A stretch of DNA of 64,000 nt from Fredinandcohnia onubensis (GCF_002734215.1 NZ_NSEB01000018.1:24111-88110); one strand, 5' to 3'. Counted from the first letter of the stretch, positions 18,396 to 27,401 are shown. The notes: generated by a model not told the origin, from the letters alone. Made by a program: numbers and translations.

Positions 18396-18842
18396 TTAAG
18401 CTTGAATTGGTAAATAAATCTGTACTTCTTCTTCAGTTTCACCCATAGGGTGATAGGTCTCGATTATATAAGAATTGAGGTCTCTTTGATATCCTTGTTC
18501 TGCTGCCCAATTTAATAAATTCAAATGAAGTTCTCCCAATTTTGAGATATTCCCTCGTGTAGTTATGTAACGATTAGTTGTCTCTATATAATCCATTCCT
18601 GTTGGTAGGTCATTTGATTTCTCGCTCACAATTAACCCTACATAATAATGGCCTATCTTATGATCCTCATCCTTTTTAGGCTCAAATAATGCAATTTCTG
18701 TATCCGTTCGATTTTGAATTTCGTTTGAGCGACTTAATAGTTTTTTTGCAAGTAAGGGTACTTCATTACCAAAATTAACAAACTCGCCACTCCCTTTTAA
18801 TCCAACAAGTTTAAATTCTTTATCAACCACCATAAACGACAT
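18396..18842 (-). CDS. GyrI-like / effector-binding domain protein
   Basis: 148 residues. A stand-alone SHS2-type effector-binding domain like that of GyrI and the C-terminus of Rob/BmrR: HKIGHYYVGLIVSEKSNDLPTGMDYI in the middle and WAAEQGYQ...YIIETYHP..EEEVQIYLPI at the end. Such proteins bind hydrophobic small molecules. ATG at 18842 after AGGAGAGG. It lies 85 bp upstream of the GNAT gene, possibly in one unit. Confidence 0.78.
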   Translation of the reverse strand: MSFMVVDKEFKLVGLKGSGEFVNFGNEVPLLAKKLLSRSNEIQNRTDTEIALFEPKKDEDHKIGHYYVGLIVSEKSNDLPTGMDYIETTNRYITTRGNISKLGELHLNLLNWAAEQGYQRDLNSYIIETYHPMGETEEEVQIYLPIQA

Positions 18843-18889
18843 CCAAACCTCTCCTATCCCAAAATGAAATTCCAGATTGTTCTAATTTT

Positions 18890-18955
18890 ACTTATTCAAT
18901 AAAAACTCCTTACTTCCTGCATCGAAGTAAGGAGTTCATACTGATTTATGGCACT
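18890..18955 (-). repeat. Family B terminator-like repeat, copy 2
   Basis: The hairpin CTCCTTACTTC / GAAGTAAGGAG has the same flanks as the 15007 copy. It is an excellent minus-strand terminator shape but sits upstream of the GyrI-like gene and 350 bp past the SDR stop. Confidence 0.75.
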
Positions 18956-18989
18956 GTTATTAATCGAAACTGTGCAAACAGATGAAAGT

Positions 18990-19215
18990 GATGGTGGTCC
19001 AGGTGCTTTAGAGTAATATCACTATCCTGATATTAGGAGGTTGGTGGTACTCCACAAGCTTTGGAATAGCACCACTTTCCTGTTTTTAGGAGGTTGATGC
19101 TACTCCACGAGCTCTGGAGGATTGCCACTTTCCTGTTTTTAAGAGGTTGGTGGTACTCCACGAGCTTTGGAATAGCACCACTTTCCTGTTTTTAGGAGAT
19201 TGGTAGTACTCCAGG
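18990..19215. repeat. 53-bp tandem repeat array
   Basis: Blocks of GGTGGTACTCCACNAGCTTT type followed by CACTTTCCTGTTTTTAGG begin at 18990, 19043, 19096, 19149 and 19202 (partial). The period is exactly 53 bp. The first copy is the most diverged. It fills the gap between the GyrI-like and SDR genes. Confidence 0.88.
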
Positions 19216-19252
19216 CGTTTTATTAGGCATTCTCACACCCTTTTCCTAATCA

Positions 19253-19290
19253 CAAAAAAAATCACAGGTCTCACTCACCTGTGATTTTTC
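19253..19290 (-). terminator. Intrinsic terminator of the SDR gene
   Basis: ATCACAGGT pairs with ACCTGTGAT and is flanked by long A/T runs. It starts 15 bp past the stop of the 19305 gene and probably ends the PTS-GH3-SDR unit. Confidence 0.9.
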
Positions 19291-19304
19291 TCTAATCTAA
19301 TCGA

Positions 19305-20048
19305 TTATAAGTCTGAAATCATTCCACCATCCACTACAAATTGAGCTCCTGTAGAATAGCTAGAATCATCCGAAGCAAGGTATACAACTAAATTAGATAC
19401 TTCCACTACTTCTGCTCTTCTTCTTAGTGGAATATCTTGTTCAAGTTGTTTTAGATACTCTTCTACATCCGGTTGATCCGCCATCGGTGTTTTGATAATT
19501 CCTGGGTGTACAGAATTTACACGGATGTTAAATTGGCCAAGCTCAGTAGCTGCACCTTTTGTCATACCCGTTACCGCATGTTTAGAAGCACTATATGCAA
19601 TAGCCGTTGGTGCACTCACTAATCCATCTACAGATGAAATATTAACAATGGAACCTACACCCGCTTTTTTCATTGAAGGTAAAACTTTTTGCATGCCTAA
19701 GAATACGCCAAGCTCATCTACTTTAAATGTTAATTCAAAGTCTTTTACAGTAAGTTCTTCTAATGTTTTGAAAATCCCAATCCCTGCGTTATTGACTAAC
19801 ACATTGATAGGTCCAAATGCTTCTTCTGTTTTTGCGACAACATCAATCCAATTCTCTTCACTAGATACATCAAGTTTAAGAGCGATTGCGTTTTCCCCTA
19901 GTTCATCGGCAAGTTTTTGTGCACCTTCCACGTTAAGGTCTGTAATCGCTACTTTTGCTCCTTCTTCCACGAATTTACGAGCATGCATAGCACCCATGCC
20001 TTGTGCTGCACCTGTAATGATTGCTACTTTACCGTCTAATTTACCCAT
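19305..20048 (-). CDS. Short-chain dehydrogenase/reductase (SDR)
   Basis: 247 residues of the classical SDR family. The TGAAQGMG cofactor motif (about 11-18), NNAG near 88, catalytic Ser in NISSVDG, YSASK with Tyr and Lys, and PG near 185 are all present. The C-terminal SSYSTGAQFVVDGG is typical of glucose/3-alpha-hydroxysteroid-like members. ATG at 20048 with GGAGG; a frame opening 15 bp earlier is rejected. It is 148 bp downstream of the GH3 gene and may share its transcript. Confidence 0.9.
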   Translation of the reverse strand: MGKLDGKVAIITGAAQGMGAMHARKFVEEGAKVAITDLNVEGAQKLADELGENAIALKLDVSSEENWIDVVAKTEEAFGPINVLVNNAGIGIFKTLEELTVKDFELTFKVDELGVFLGMQKVLPSMKKAGVGSIVNISSVDGLVSAPTAIAYSASKHAVTGMTKGAATELGQFNIRVNSVHPGIIKTPMADQPDVEEYLKQLEQDIPLRRRAEVVEVSNLVVYLASDDSSYSTGAQFVVDGGMISDL

Positions 20049-20195
20049 TATGTATTCCTCCAATTTTTAAAAATAACTTATCTTGTGTCTTAACTATTAT
20101 TTGTCGATCAACTTTTCTTTACTCTTATTAATTTTGCAAGTAGGAAGCCTGTCCCTATTCGTACTAAGGTACAGGCCCTACATTTGAACAATTCT

Positions 20196-22310
20196 TCAAT
20201 ATTTCAACCCATGCCCAAGCTTATAAACATTGCCGTCACTGTCTTTATACGCATAGGTCATTCCGGCTGGCATGTATTTGTCTTTGTCATATCCTGGTAC
20301 GTCATTAGGAGATACACAATCGCCATTTTGGTAAACAGCTATTACTTCTTCACTAGCTGGTAAGGTTAATGGTAAAACACCAGATGGCTTGTGGTTCCCT
20401 GCAATCACTTCAAGCTGTGCATTGTAGAATGTATCGTATCCTGAAACTAGTGCGTCGGCCATTGGTTCAACATTTCTTAAAATCCAAGGAAGGATAATAT
20501 TGACACTCATCACAACTTTACCGCCGCGGCCTTGCACACTTTCCACTACATCTTTTAGATGGTCTAATCCACTTAAAGTCGTTTCCTGATACAATGTACC
20601 ATCGATCGCTGAGTTTACTTTATCCTCACATATATCAAGCTCAAGTAAGCCTGGTGTTGCATTAAAGTATGAACCAGATTTTGGTTGTAAGAACAGAATC
20701 GCTGTATCAGCTTCTTCATGGTTGTCTGTTAACGTAAAGAGGCCGAGTTCTTTCGCTTCATTTCTTGCTTTTTCCGTAAAAGAAGTTGCTCTTTCTTGAT
20801 CTTTATGGAACACTTCAATGTACACCTTTTTTCCATCCAGCTTGTCCGCTGTGAGTGGCAAGGTTTCATTTGAATTTTTCAGTACGGTCACTGATTTTTT
20901 ATGCGCTTCGTATGCAGCATCCCAATGTGCTTTTGTGTTTACAACCTCAGTTGCATTTGCTGGGTCATTGTATGTGCGGTCATCAAATAGACCTAAAGCG
21001 AACATTTCTGTTAACAGACGTACATTGGACTCATTGATTCGTTTTTCACTGATCCAGCCTTTACTAATCGCTAATTTCAAATTTTCAATATCGTTCGTAT
21101 CAGCAATCAAATCGGTACCTGCATTAATCGCTTTCGCAAAGCGTTCTCCTTCACTGCTCTTTTCCATTCCCCAACTCATGTTATTAATAATTCCACTATC
21201 ACTATTCACATAGCCCTTAAATCCAAGTTTTCCACGAAGGATATGGTCAATGAAATAACGATTAAACGTAAATCCAACCTCTTCGAATGGGATTTCTTCC
21301 CCTTCAAATTCCTGCACCACACTCTTCTTAATACTTGGAATCGAGTAGTACGGCATGATGGAAGATGTTCCATGTTCTGCCGCTGCTCTAAATGGAGGTA
21401 AATGGTATTTTTCTAAGCTGCCCGGAGTTGGGTATAGATTCCATTTTCCTTCCTCATAGTGAGGGTCAAAGCCATTTTCTCTCGCTCCCCCACCAGGGAA
21501 ATGCTTCGTTGTCATCGCAATACTATCTTTTCCTAATGTTTCTCCTTGGAACTCGTCAAGGATACGACCGATTACATCAGCAATAAACTCTGGATCTTCT
21601 CCAAACGTTCCATACGTACGTTGCCATCTTGGATCGGTCACCACATCTGCCATATACATATAGCCTTTTCTTAAGCCAGTGGCATTCCATTCTTTTCGGG
21701 CAATACTCGCAAATTCACTAATTAAAGAAGCATCGCCACCATTTTGGATATCGCCCTTTGCGGCTGCCGCCAACCCTAATGTTCCTGGCCAAGTAGAGAA
21801 GATTCCGATTGCATCGTTCATACCGAAGACGGCTTCACCATTCTCATTTCTCGAGTTCGACGCAACAAGTACAGGAATCCCTAAGCGTGTTCCTTCCGCT
21901 ACTTCATTCATCGCGTTAACCCATTCCGCCATTTCAGCTGGAGTAAAGTTATCTCTTAAAATGAAGTGTCGTAGATGTCTGTTTGCAATCGTATGAGTCG
22001 TTCCGTATACCTTGCTGGTAGCGAAAATCGTTTCTCCTCTTTCGATAATACTTTCATCTAGAACACCGTCATGGCTTGTCTTGCTTTTATCTTCCTGGGC
22101 AAGTCCCATTTTCCTGGAATTGATCAGCATCATCCCGATTTTTTCATCGATATTCATCAAAGAAACAAGATTTTCTGCACGTTCTTTCGGGCTTAAACGC
22201 CAATCTTCATAAGGATCAAGCTTGCCATTGTTATTTAAATCTTTAAATTTCAAACCTTCATGTTCAATCAGTTTCTTCGTTCTAACTTGTAATTCTGGTT
22301 GCTTTTGCAT
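20196..22310 (-). CDS. Glycoside hydrolase family 3 (beta-glucosidase-like)
   Basis: 704 residues. GH3 enzymes release beta-linked sugars by a retaining mechanism. KHFPGGG (269-275) is the conserved substrate-binding motif, and Asp371 in GYVNSDSG is the expected nucleophile. Residues 24-35 form an EF-hand-like loop (D-x-N-x-N-G-x-L-D-x-x-E). The C-terminal domain (about 450-704) is of the GH3_C type. No signal peptide, so it acts inside the cell on unphosphorylated substrate. ATG at 22310 with GAGGAGG. It lies 48 bp downstream of the permease gene, with which it must form an operon. Confidence 0.9.
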   Translation of the reverse strand: MQKQPELQVRTKKLIEHEGLKFKDLNNNGKLDPYEDWRLSPKERAENLVSLMNIDEKIGMMLINSRKMGLAQEDKSKTSHDGVLDESIIERGETIFATSKVYGTTHTIANRHLRHFILRDNFTPAEMAEWVNAMNEVAEGTRLGIPVLVASNSRNENGEAVFGMNDAIGIFSTWPGTLGLAAAAKGDIQNGGDASLISEFASIARKEWNATGLRKGYMYMADVVTDPRWQRTYGTFGEDPEFIADVIGRILDEFQGETLGKDSIAMTTKHFPGGGARENGFDPHYEEGKWNLYPTPGSLEKYHLPPFRAAAEHGTSSIMPYYSIPSIKKSVVQEFEGEEIPFEEVGFTFNRYFIDHILRGKLGFKGYVNSDSGIINNMSWGMEKSSEGERFAKAINAGTDLIADTNDIENLKLAISKGWISEKRINESNVRLLTEMFALGLFDDRTYNDPANATEVVNTKAHWDAAYEAHKKSVTVLKNSNETLPLTADKLDGKKVYIEVFHKDQERATSFTEKARNEAKELGLFTLTDNHEEADTAILFLQPKSGSYFNATPGLLELDICEDKVNSAIDGTLYQETTLSGLDHLKDVVESVQGRGGKVVMSVNIILPWILRNVEPMADALVSGYDTFYNAQLEVIAGNHKPSGVLPLTLPASEEVIAVYQNGDCVSPNDVPGYDKDKYMPAGMTYAYKDSDGNVYKLGHGLKY

Positions 22311-22358
22311 GTAACTTCCTCCTCATAGGGTTCATTAAGTTTCAACCATCGGTTTTTG

Positions 22359-23957
22359 CTAAGCATCAAGTCTCATAACTTCATCATCATTTGCCTCAAC
22401 ATTACCCGATTTCATTGGTTTCACTTCTACATACTCTTCTGTGTTGGTAATCACGATTGGTGTTTTCAGATCATATCCAGCTGCTTTAATTTTTTCGATG
22501 TCAAATTCAATAAGGATGTCGCCTTTTTTCACTTCATCCCACTGTTTTACATGGGAAGTGAAATATTTGCCTTTCAACTGAACCGTATTTTCACCAATAT
22601 AGATTAAAATCTCAGCCCCACCATTTGATGTAATTCCAATCGCATGTTTACTTGCGAATAATGTGGTTACGACTCCATCTACTGGAGAAATGATAGCCCC
22701 TTTTGTTGGTTCAATGGCAATCCCCTTTCCTACAACTTCTGTTGAAAAAAGTGGATCTGCTAATTGATTTAATGGAACGATTTTACCCGTTAATGGACTT
22801 GCAATGATTTCTTTTTTTACATTTCTTAACCCAAATACTTTATTTGTCTTTTCAACAACTGCTAGGTCATGCTTGCCTTCATATCCAAATACAATCGTTA
22901 GCATCATTGCTATTAGTAATGAAGCGAACACACCTATTGCGAAAATTCCGATTGGTGAAAATACAGGAATCGACAAGAAACTTGGAAGTGCAAATGCCGT
23001 TGCTGATACTCCTAGTGCTCCGTTGATTGCCCCACCAACAGCTCCAGCTATCCCAACGTATAACATGGTTCGTTTATAACGGACGAGAATACCATAAGTG
23101 ATAATTTCGGTTGTCCCTGCTAAAGCACTTGGGAGAAGCCCTGACCCAGCAAGTGTTTTCAACTTTTTATCTTTTGTTTTAAAGAATACGCCAAGCCCCA
23201 TACCGATTTGGGCAAATGGTGCCGCTGCTGCCATTGCGATAATTGGATCAAGACCCGTTGCACCAAGATTGGCAATGGCGATTGGAATAACTGCCCAATG
23301 AAGCCCTAATATCGTAAGGAAAGACCATGCCGCTCCTAATACAGCTCCTGTAACTAATCCACTTTGACCACTTAAAAACTGAATAATGAATGCTAAGCCT
23401 TGACCCACATACGTCCCAAATGGACCAAAAATAAGGATTGTTAATGGTACGATAATCAGTAAAGAAATCATCGGATTAATAAACATCTGTAAGTCTTTAT
23501 AAATCACTTTTTTCAAGATCTTATCTAAAAATGCATAAATCGATGCAGCGATTAAAATCGGAAACACGGTTGATGAATAACTAGCCAATAAAACCGGAAT
23601 TCCTAAGAATGAAACATCCTGAGCCTGTGAAGTGACTAAACTCACATAATTTGGTTCTAATAATGCTGCCCCAATTGCTGCTCCCACAAATCCATTTGCC
23701 CCAAGTTTGTTTGCCATTGTAAAACCGAGGAAGATAGGAAAAAAGTAAAAAACAGCATGTCCAGCAGCTGAAAGAATCGCATAGGTACCGCTTTCAGCGG
23801 AAACCCAACCTAATGACTTTAAAATAGATAACAAAGCCGAAATTAAGCCAGATCCGGCTAGCACTCCTAAAATGGGTGCAAAACTTCCACTAATTGCGCC
23901 TAATAGTTTATTTACGACTGTTTCCTTTTTCTCTACAGTAGTATCATTGTTTTTCAA
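22359..23957 (-). CDS. PTS-like permease, EIIC-EIIA fusion without EIIB and with altered EIIA site
   Basis: 532 residues. It resembles the glucose/beta-glucoside PTS permeases: an EIIC membrane domain (about 18-365, with GTTEIITYG at the site usually reading GITEP) and a glucose-type EIIA domain (about 383-510). The N-terminal EIIB domain with its phospho-cysteine is absent. In EIIA the first His is kept (SKHAIGI, about 438), but the phosphorylated His of the EILIHIG motif is Tyr (EILIYIG, about 453; codon TAT). Sugar phosphorylation by this protein alone is therefore not expected. The TTG at 23957 has AGGAGG at 8 bases; the ATG at 23963 is too close to it. Confidence 0.88.
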   Translation of the reverse strand: MKNNDTTVEKKETVVNKLLGAISGSFAPILGVLAGSGLISALLSILKSLGWVSAESGTYAILSAAGHAVFYFFPIFLGFTMANKLGANGFVGAAIGAALLEPNYVSLVTSQAQDVSFLGIPVLLASYSSTVFPILIAASIYAFLDKILKKVIYKDLQMFINPMISLLIIVPLTILIFGPFGTYVGQGLAFIIQFLSGQSGLVTGAVLGAAWSFLTILGLHWAVIPIAIANLGATGLDPIIAMAAAAPFAQIGMGLGVFFKTKDKKLKTLAGSGLLPSALAGTTEIITYGILVRYKRTMLYVGIAGAVGGAINGALGVSATAFALPSFLSIPVFSPIGIFAIGVFASLLIAMMLTIVFGYEGKHDLAVVEKTNKVFGLRNVKKEIIASPLTGKIVPLNQLADPLFSTEVVGKGIAIEPTKGAIISPVDGVVTTLFASKHAIGITSNGGAEILIYIGENTVQLKGKYFTSHVKQWDEVKKGDILIEFDIEKIKAAGYDLKTPIVITNTEEYVEVKPMKSGNVEANDDEVMRLDA

Positions 23958-24255
23958 GGTCATGTCCTCCTAGTTGTGTTTCTTTGCTAAGTAAAAATAC
24001 TATTTCAAATTCATCATAGAGGAATAAAAAGAAGTAGATTCAGACTAACTAAACATAATTTCTAGTACCTCTATTAAAATCTCCCAAAGACAGGGCTTTC
24101 ATTTGCAAAAATTTTACGCCTAGATAGGGCTTTCATTTCCTCTAAGACTTCTTTTTTCTTAGATTATAGTGATATAATATCAAGGAATTACATGAAATAA
24201 ATTGTTATTTTTGCTGATAATATTGTATATCTTGCTATTGTAAAAGGAGCATATT
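23958..24255. promoter_or_regulatory. Divergent control region of the sugar locus
   Basis: This 298-bp region separates the permease operon (minus) from the AraC regulator (plus). Two direct repeats, AGACAGGGCTTTCATTT (24088-24104) and AGATAGGGCTTTCATTT (24122-24138), are spaced 34 bp apart and are the best candidates for operator sites of the AraC protein. A TATAAT-like element near 24172-24180 could serve the regulator. Promoter positions are inferred. Confidence 0.6.
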
Positions 24256-25164
24256 ATGAAAGAATCGACATTTATGCCAGTCTTAAATGAGAATTTCGAG
24301 GTTTATTATTGGAGTAATAAATATAAATCCCATGATTGGGGCAGAAAGCCTGACAAATCTTTAGAAAATTATTCTGATATCGAGCCTTTATTCCGCTTGC
24401 ACAGTCATGACGCAATGGAGATTCTCGTATTCTTAGGTGGTGAATGTGAATTTTTTTGTGAAGGACAAATTTATTCACTAACCAAAGGGGATGTTGTCAT
24501 CATTCCCCCTTATGCTGTACACAAAGCAGAAGTACTTGATTTCGACAACTATGAAAGAATCGTATCGACCATCAGCAAATCATTATTGGCTGATTTCTTA
24601 TCTATTTCTCCCTTCATGAGTGATAGCATCATACATCATAAAACGCAGGGTTCTTACGTCGTCCATCTCCACACCAAAAATTTGAAGGAAATTCTCTCGC
24701 TCTTCCAAGAAATCAGTAATCGCATAAAAGGGAATAGTGACCCTTATTCATTTGCATCCCATTATTTATTATTTCGAGCGATGGAAATTATCTTAAATCC
24801 AGCTAGTAGTGAGCTCATGAGTAGTCTAAACAGTGAGGCAGATCAGCGTCTACATGCCATACTCAAATACATTGAAGAACATTTGACGGATTCAGAGATG
24901 AATTTAGACAACGTCTCAAGTCATTTTCATTTAAACAAGTATTATTTTTCCCATTATTTTAAAGAAAACATGAAAGTACCCTTTTATCGTTATGTATTAT
25001 TGAAACGACTTGCTACCGCCGTTGCCTTAATCAAACAAAATGAGCTCTCAATCGAAGAAATTGCCACCAAATGTGGGTTTCAAGACTACTCTAGCTTTTA
25101 TAGACTTTTTAAAAAGGAATATAATGTATCTCCTAAAAACTTACAAAAGGAGTTTAGGAAGTAG
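24256..25164 (+). CDS. AraC family transcriptional regulator (cupin sensor)
   Basis: 302 residues. An N-terminal cupin-like arm (about 40-110, with LHSHDAMEIL and GDVVIIPPY) probably senses a sugar, and a C-terminal AraC DNA-binding domain (about 205-300) has two helix-turn-helix motifs, the second being SIEEIATKCGFQDYSSFYRLFKK. It is divergent from the permease-GH3 genes and so is their likely activator. ATG at 24256 after AAAAGGAGC. A compact terminator follows. Confidence 0.9.
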   Translation: MKESTFMPVLNENFEVYYWSNKYKSHDWGRKPDKSLENYSDIEPLFRLHSHDAMEILVFLGGECEFFCEGQIYSLTKGDVVIIPPYAVHKAEVLDFDNYERIVSTISKSLLADFLSISPFMSDSIIHHKTQGSYVVHLHTKNLKEILSLFQEISNRIKGNSDPYSFASHYLLFRAMEIILNPASSELMSSLNSEADQRLHAILKYIEEHLTDSEMNLDNVSSHFHLNKYYFSHYFKENMKVPFYRYVLLKRLATAVALIKQNELSIEEIATKCGFQDYSSFYRLFKKEYNVSPKNLQKEFRK

Positions 25165-25200
25165 TCATTTTCAATTGGACCGATCGATGTTTAGGAAATG

Positions 25201-25230
25201 AAAAAACGCCAAGAAACCTGAGCGTTTTTT
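25201..25230 (+). terminator. Intrinsic terminator of the AraC gene
   Basis: AAAAAACGC pairs with GCGTTTTTT; 36 bp past the stop. Confidence 0.85.
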
Positions 25231-25323
25231 GCATGAAGGCTTAATTTTTTGAGATATTATCGGTTATTACATGAAAATTAAAAAGCTTGGAATGATAATA
25301 ATGCATTTGAAATGGAGGTGTAA

Positions 25324-25497
25324 ATGATGACAAAACGTAAAAATAAAGGTAGTCAGAATCAAACTTCACCGAGAAATGGTGGAAAATTAGAAACGGAATT
25401 TGGCCAAGATATGGCTAGCGGTGATAATAATAAAGGTACTGAATATAACTCCAAACGTGGAAGTAAATCTCAACTAAAAAACCCAAATAATCATTAA
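25324..25497 (+). CDS. Small hydrophilic protein, small acid-soluble spore protein-like
   Basis: 57 residues (56 from the second ATG at 25327, which has better spacing from GGAGG). It is rich in Lys, Asn, Gly and Gln with no hydrophobic core: MTKRKNKGSQNQTSPRNGG then KLETEFGQDMASGD. The T-E-F-x-x-x-x-A-S pattern loosely resembles gamma-type small acid-soluble spore proteins, and the next gene is of sporulation type. Identification is tentative. It has its own binding site and terminator, so the gene itself is well supported. Confidence 0.65.
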   Translation: MMTKRKNKGSQNQTSPRNGGKLETEFGQDMASGDNNKGTEYNSKRGSKSQLKNPNNH

Positions 25498-25502
25498 ATT
25501 CA

Positions 25503-25530
25503 AAGGAACCACCTTGGTTCCTTCTTCTTT
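25503..25530 (+). terminator. Intrinsic terminator of the small spore-like gene
   Basis: AAGGAACC pairs with GGTTCCTT followed by a T-rich run; 5 bp past the stop. Confidence 0.85.
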
Positions 25531-25661
25531 AGATTATTTTTTGAACACGGTATGTAAAATAGATATACACAACTAGAATAAACAAAATCTACCCTCACTT
25601 AAATTAAATTTCACTACTATGGAAGACAAAATAAACATTCCTCTCCTGCTTGCCCAAAAAA

Positions 25662-25692
25662 GAAAAAACAGATCATAAAAAAATGATCTGTC
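25662..25692 (-). terminator. Intrinsic terminator of the YjcZ-like gene
   Basis: ACAGATCAT pairs with ATGATCTGT with A/T runs; minus-strand T-run follows the stem. Confidence 0.88.
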
Positions 25693-25703
25693 TTAATGGA
25701 GAA

Positions 25704-25841
25704 TTAACCCCAAAATCCTCCACCATATCCGTAACCTCCTCCGTAACCACCAGATCCAACATACGCTGAACCTACGATGATTAAAAGGATAAACAAAACA
25801 ACGATTAAAGCAAATCCTGATCCATATCCACCTGAACTCAT
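25704..25841 (-). CDS. YjcZ family sporulation protein
   Basis: 45 residues. A Gly/Ser/Tyr-rich start (MSSGGYGSG), one membrane helix [18 protein letters not shown], then a Gly-Tyr-rich tail [15 protein letters not shown]. This is the pattern of the YjcZ/YuzM-type peptides made during sporulation in Bacillus and often associated with the spore. ATG at 25841 with GGAGGTG. The adjacent spore-like gene and DUF3231 gene fit a sporulation context. Confidence 0.9.
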   Translation of the reverse strand: MSSGGYGSGFALIVVLFILLIIVGSAYVGSGGYGGGYGYGGGFWG

Positions 25842-26132
25842 GAAATGTCACCTCCAAATTCATTAATAACTCATACTATGCAACCCATACTTTATTTGTA
25901 TGGGTGTTTAAAATACTTAAATGAAAAGTGATCCTTCAATTCATAAAAATCCTGATAACCACCCAAGATAATAACATTAGACAATACTACAAAGAAAAAC
26001 TTAAACAAGGCATGTGAAGGTACGGTAAATTCGAACTTTCTACGTTTGTTCGAAACTTACCAAGTATAAACGGTAATCCTGTAGTTTAAGAGAAGTTCTC
26101 CAAAGGTATCAGGAGATAAGGCTAATCTATCT
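25842..26132. other. Intergenic stretch upstream of the YjcZ-like gene
   Basis: A hairpin ACCCATAC...GTATGGGT lies at 25884-25908 and a short palindrome TTCGAAC...GTTCGAA near 26029-26053. No coding frame is supported. Sporulation promoters are expected here but were not assigned. Confidence 0.4.
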
Positions 26133-26164
26133 AAAAAGTCCTTATGCTGATATGCATAAGGACT
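26133..26164 (-). terminator. Intrinsic terminator of the two-domain DUF3231 gene
   Basis: AGTCCTTATGC pairs with GCATAAGGACT, followed by T-rich sequence on the minus strand; 12 bp past the stop. Confidence 0.88.
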
Positions 26165-26175
26165 TAAAATGGTTG

Positions 26176-27198
26176 TTATAATTGTTTCTTTCTTCTTATT
26201 AATTCATCTCTATCGGAAGCCATCGGGGGCTGTTCTAACCAACCATTTTTTATCATAATATTAGCTCCATCCTCAGCATACAACTGAACCTCTAAGGATA
26301 GCCTGTTATACATGGTACTTAAATCAGCTCTAGGGCTTTGACTTACAGCTGTACCGTAATACCCTACGCTCAAAGTAATTAATCCAGATGTGAAATACAT
26401 CATAAGTTTATCGGAAAATGTATGCGCTGTACTATTGGTTATTTCAGAATCCCACCCCATAGGTGCCGGGAGTTTACTTTCCTCTAACTTACCTCTAAAT
26501 AATTTTATATGTTTATTCCCAACTTCTAACCCTTTTAAAAAGAATTGTTTTACATCCTTATCTCCTGCAACTTGACTGAAACCAGTAAGGGTCGCTACTC
26601 CCAAAGCGTTTCTTTGGAGATTAAAGAATAAATTAGCTACTTCAGCAGCCGTTAATGGCCTTTTCTCTCCAACCACATCTAACATAAACCATTGCTTTTT
26701 CACAAATTCAACCTTCTCCAAATTGGGCAAACTTGGGGGCCTAACAAATATTCCTTTTGACAATAATAAATCGGTTGACTTTTTATATAATTGCATGGCT
26801 TCACTAAGACATTCCATGTAATAGTTTTTAATATCATCTCTAACAGATGCTGCCACACTCCCAGCATACGAAGTAAGTCCAACCTTAGACATTTGGTTTA
26901 TAAAATTTAGTGCAAAACTGTCTGAATAAAGCCTAGGAGCGGTTACGTCCACATCCTCTTTTAAACTAAAACCACATGGAACAACATGTTTTTCCTCTGA
27001 TAAAATGGCGGTGATTTGTTGAATATGTGATTCAGATAACTCTAAAGCAAATTTAATGATAGGCTTAGTTTCATCATCTTCCGCTTTTTCTAAAAAATAC
27101 GAAAGGACACATATGCTTGCGCTATCATTTAAGTATTGAATCCAAAGTTGAGCAATCTCACCTGCTGTTAGCCTGATCTGACTTCCCTTTCCCTCCAT
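26176..27198 (-). CDS. DUF3231 family protein (two domains)
   Basis: 340 residues made of two DUF3231 repeats: each starts with an LTAGEIAQLWIQY / LTAAEVANLFFNL type helix (residues about 10 and 180), and each ends in GIFVRPPSLP or GWLEQPPMAS. The family is helical, ferritin-like and largely confined to spore formers; function unknown. ATG at 27198 after GGAGG. It is divergent from the WGxxGxxG-CTERM gene across a 203-bp gap. Confidence 0.88.
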   Translation of the reverse strand: MEGKGSQIRLTAGEIAQLWIQYLNDSASICVLSYFLEKAEDDETKPIIKFALELSESHIQQITAILSEEKHVVPCGFSLKEDVDVTAPRLYSDSFALNFINQMSKVGLTSYAGSVAASVRDDIKNYYMECLSEAMQLYKKSTDLLLSKGIFVRPPSLPNLEKVEFVKKQWFMLDVVGEKRPLTAAEVANLFFNLQRNALGVATLTGFSQVAGDKDVKQFFLKGLEVGNKHIKLFRGKLEESKLPAPMGWDSEITNSTAHTFSDKLMMYFTSGLITLSVGYYGTAVSQSPRADLSTMYNRLSLEVQLYAEDGANIMIKNGWLEQPPMASDRDELIRRKKQL

Positions 27199-27401
27199 AA
27201 GTAACCTCCAAAAAAGTTATACTAAAAACTAACTTCCCCATAAATTACTAATCGTATGTATTCGTTACATAAATAACAAACGTTTGAATTTGGCCCATTA
27301 AGTGTACAGCTTCACAATATCTATTAACATTAAATACCTCTTGAATAATTATTCATGCAATTAAAAAAATTAATGTAAATAAATATGAAAGGAGGGAAAC
27401 C

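Noticed and set aside
18990..19215. CRISPR array
   Set aside because: Units are adjacent without unique spacers, too diverged, and no cas gene is present; it is a plain tandem repeat.
25884..25908. Terminator upstream of the YjcZ-like gene
   Set aside because: The ACCCATAC/GTATGGGT hairpin has no T-run and no gene ending next to it.
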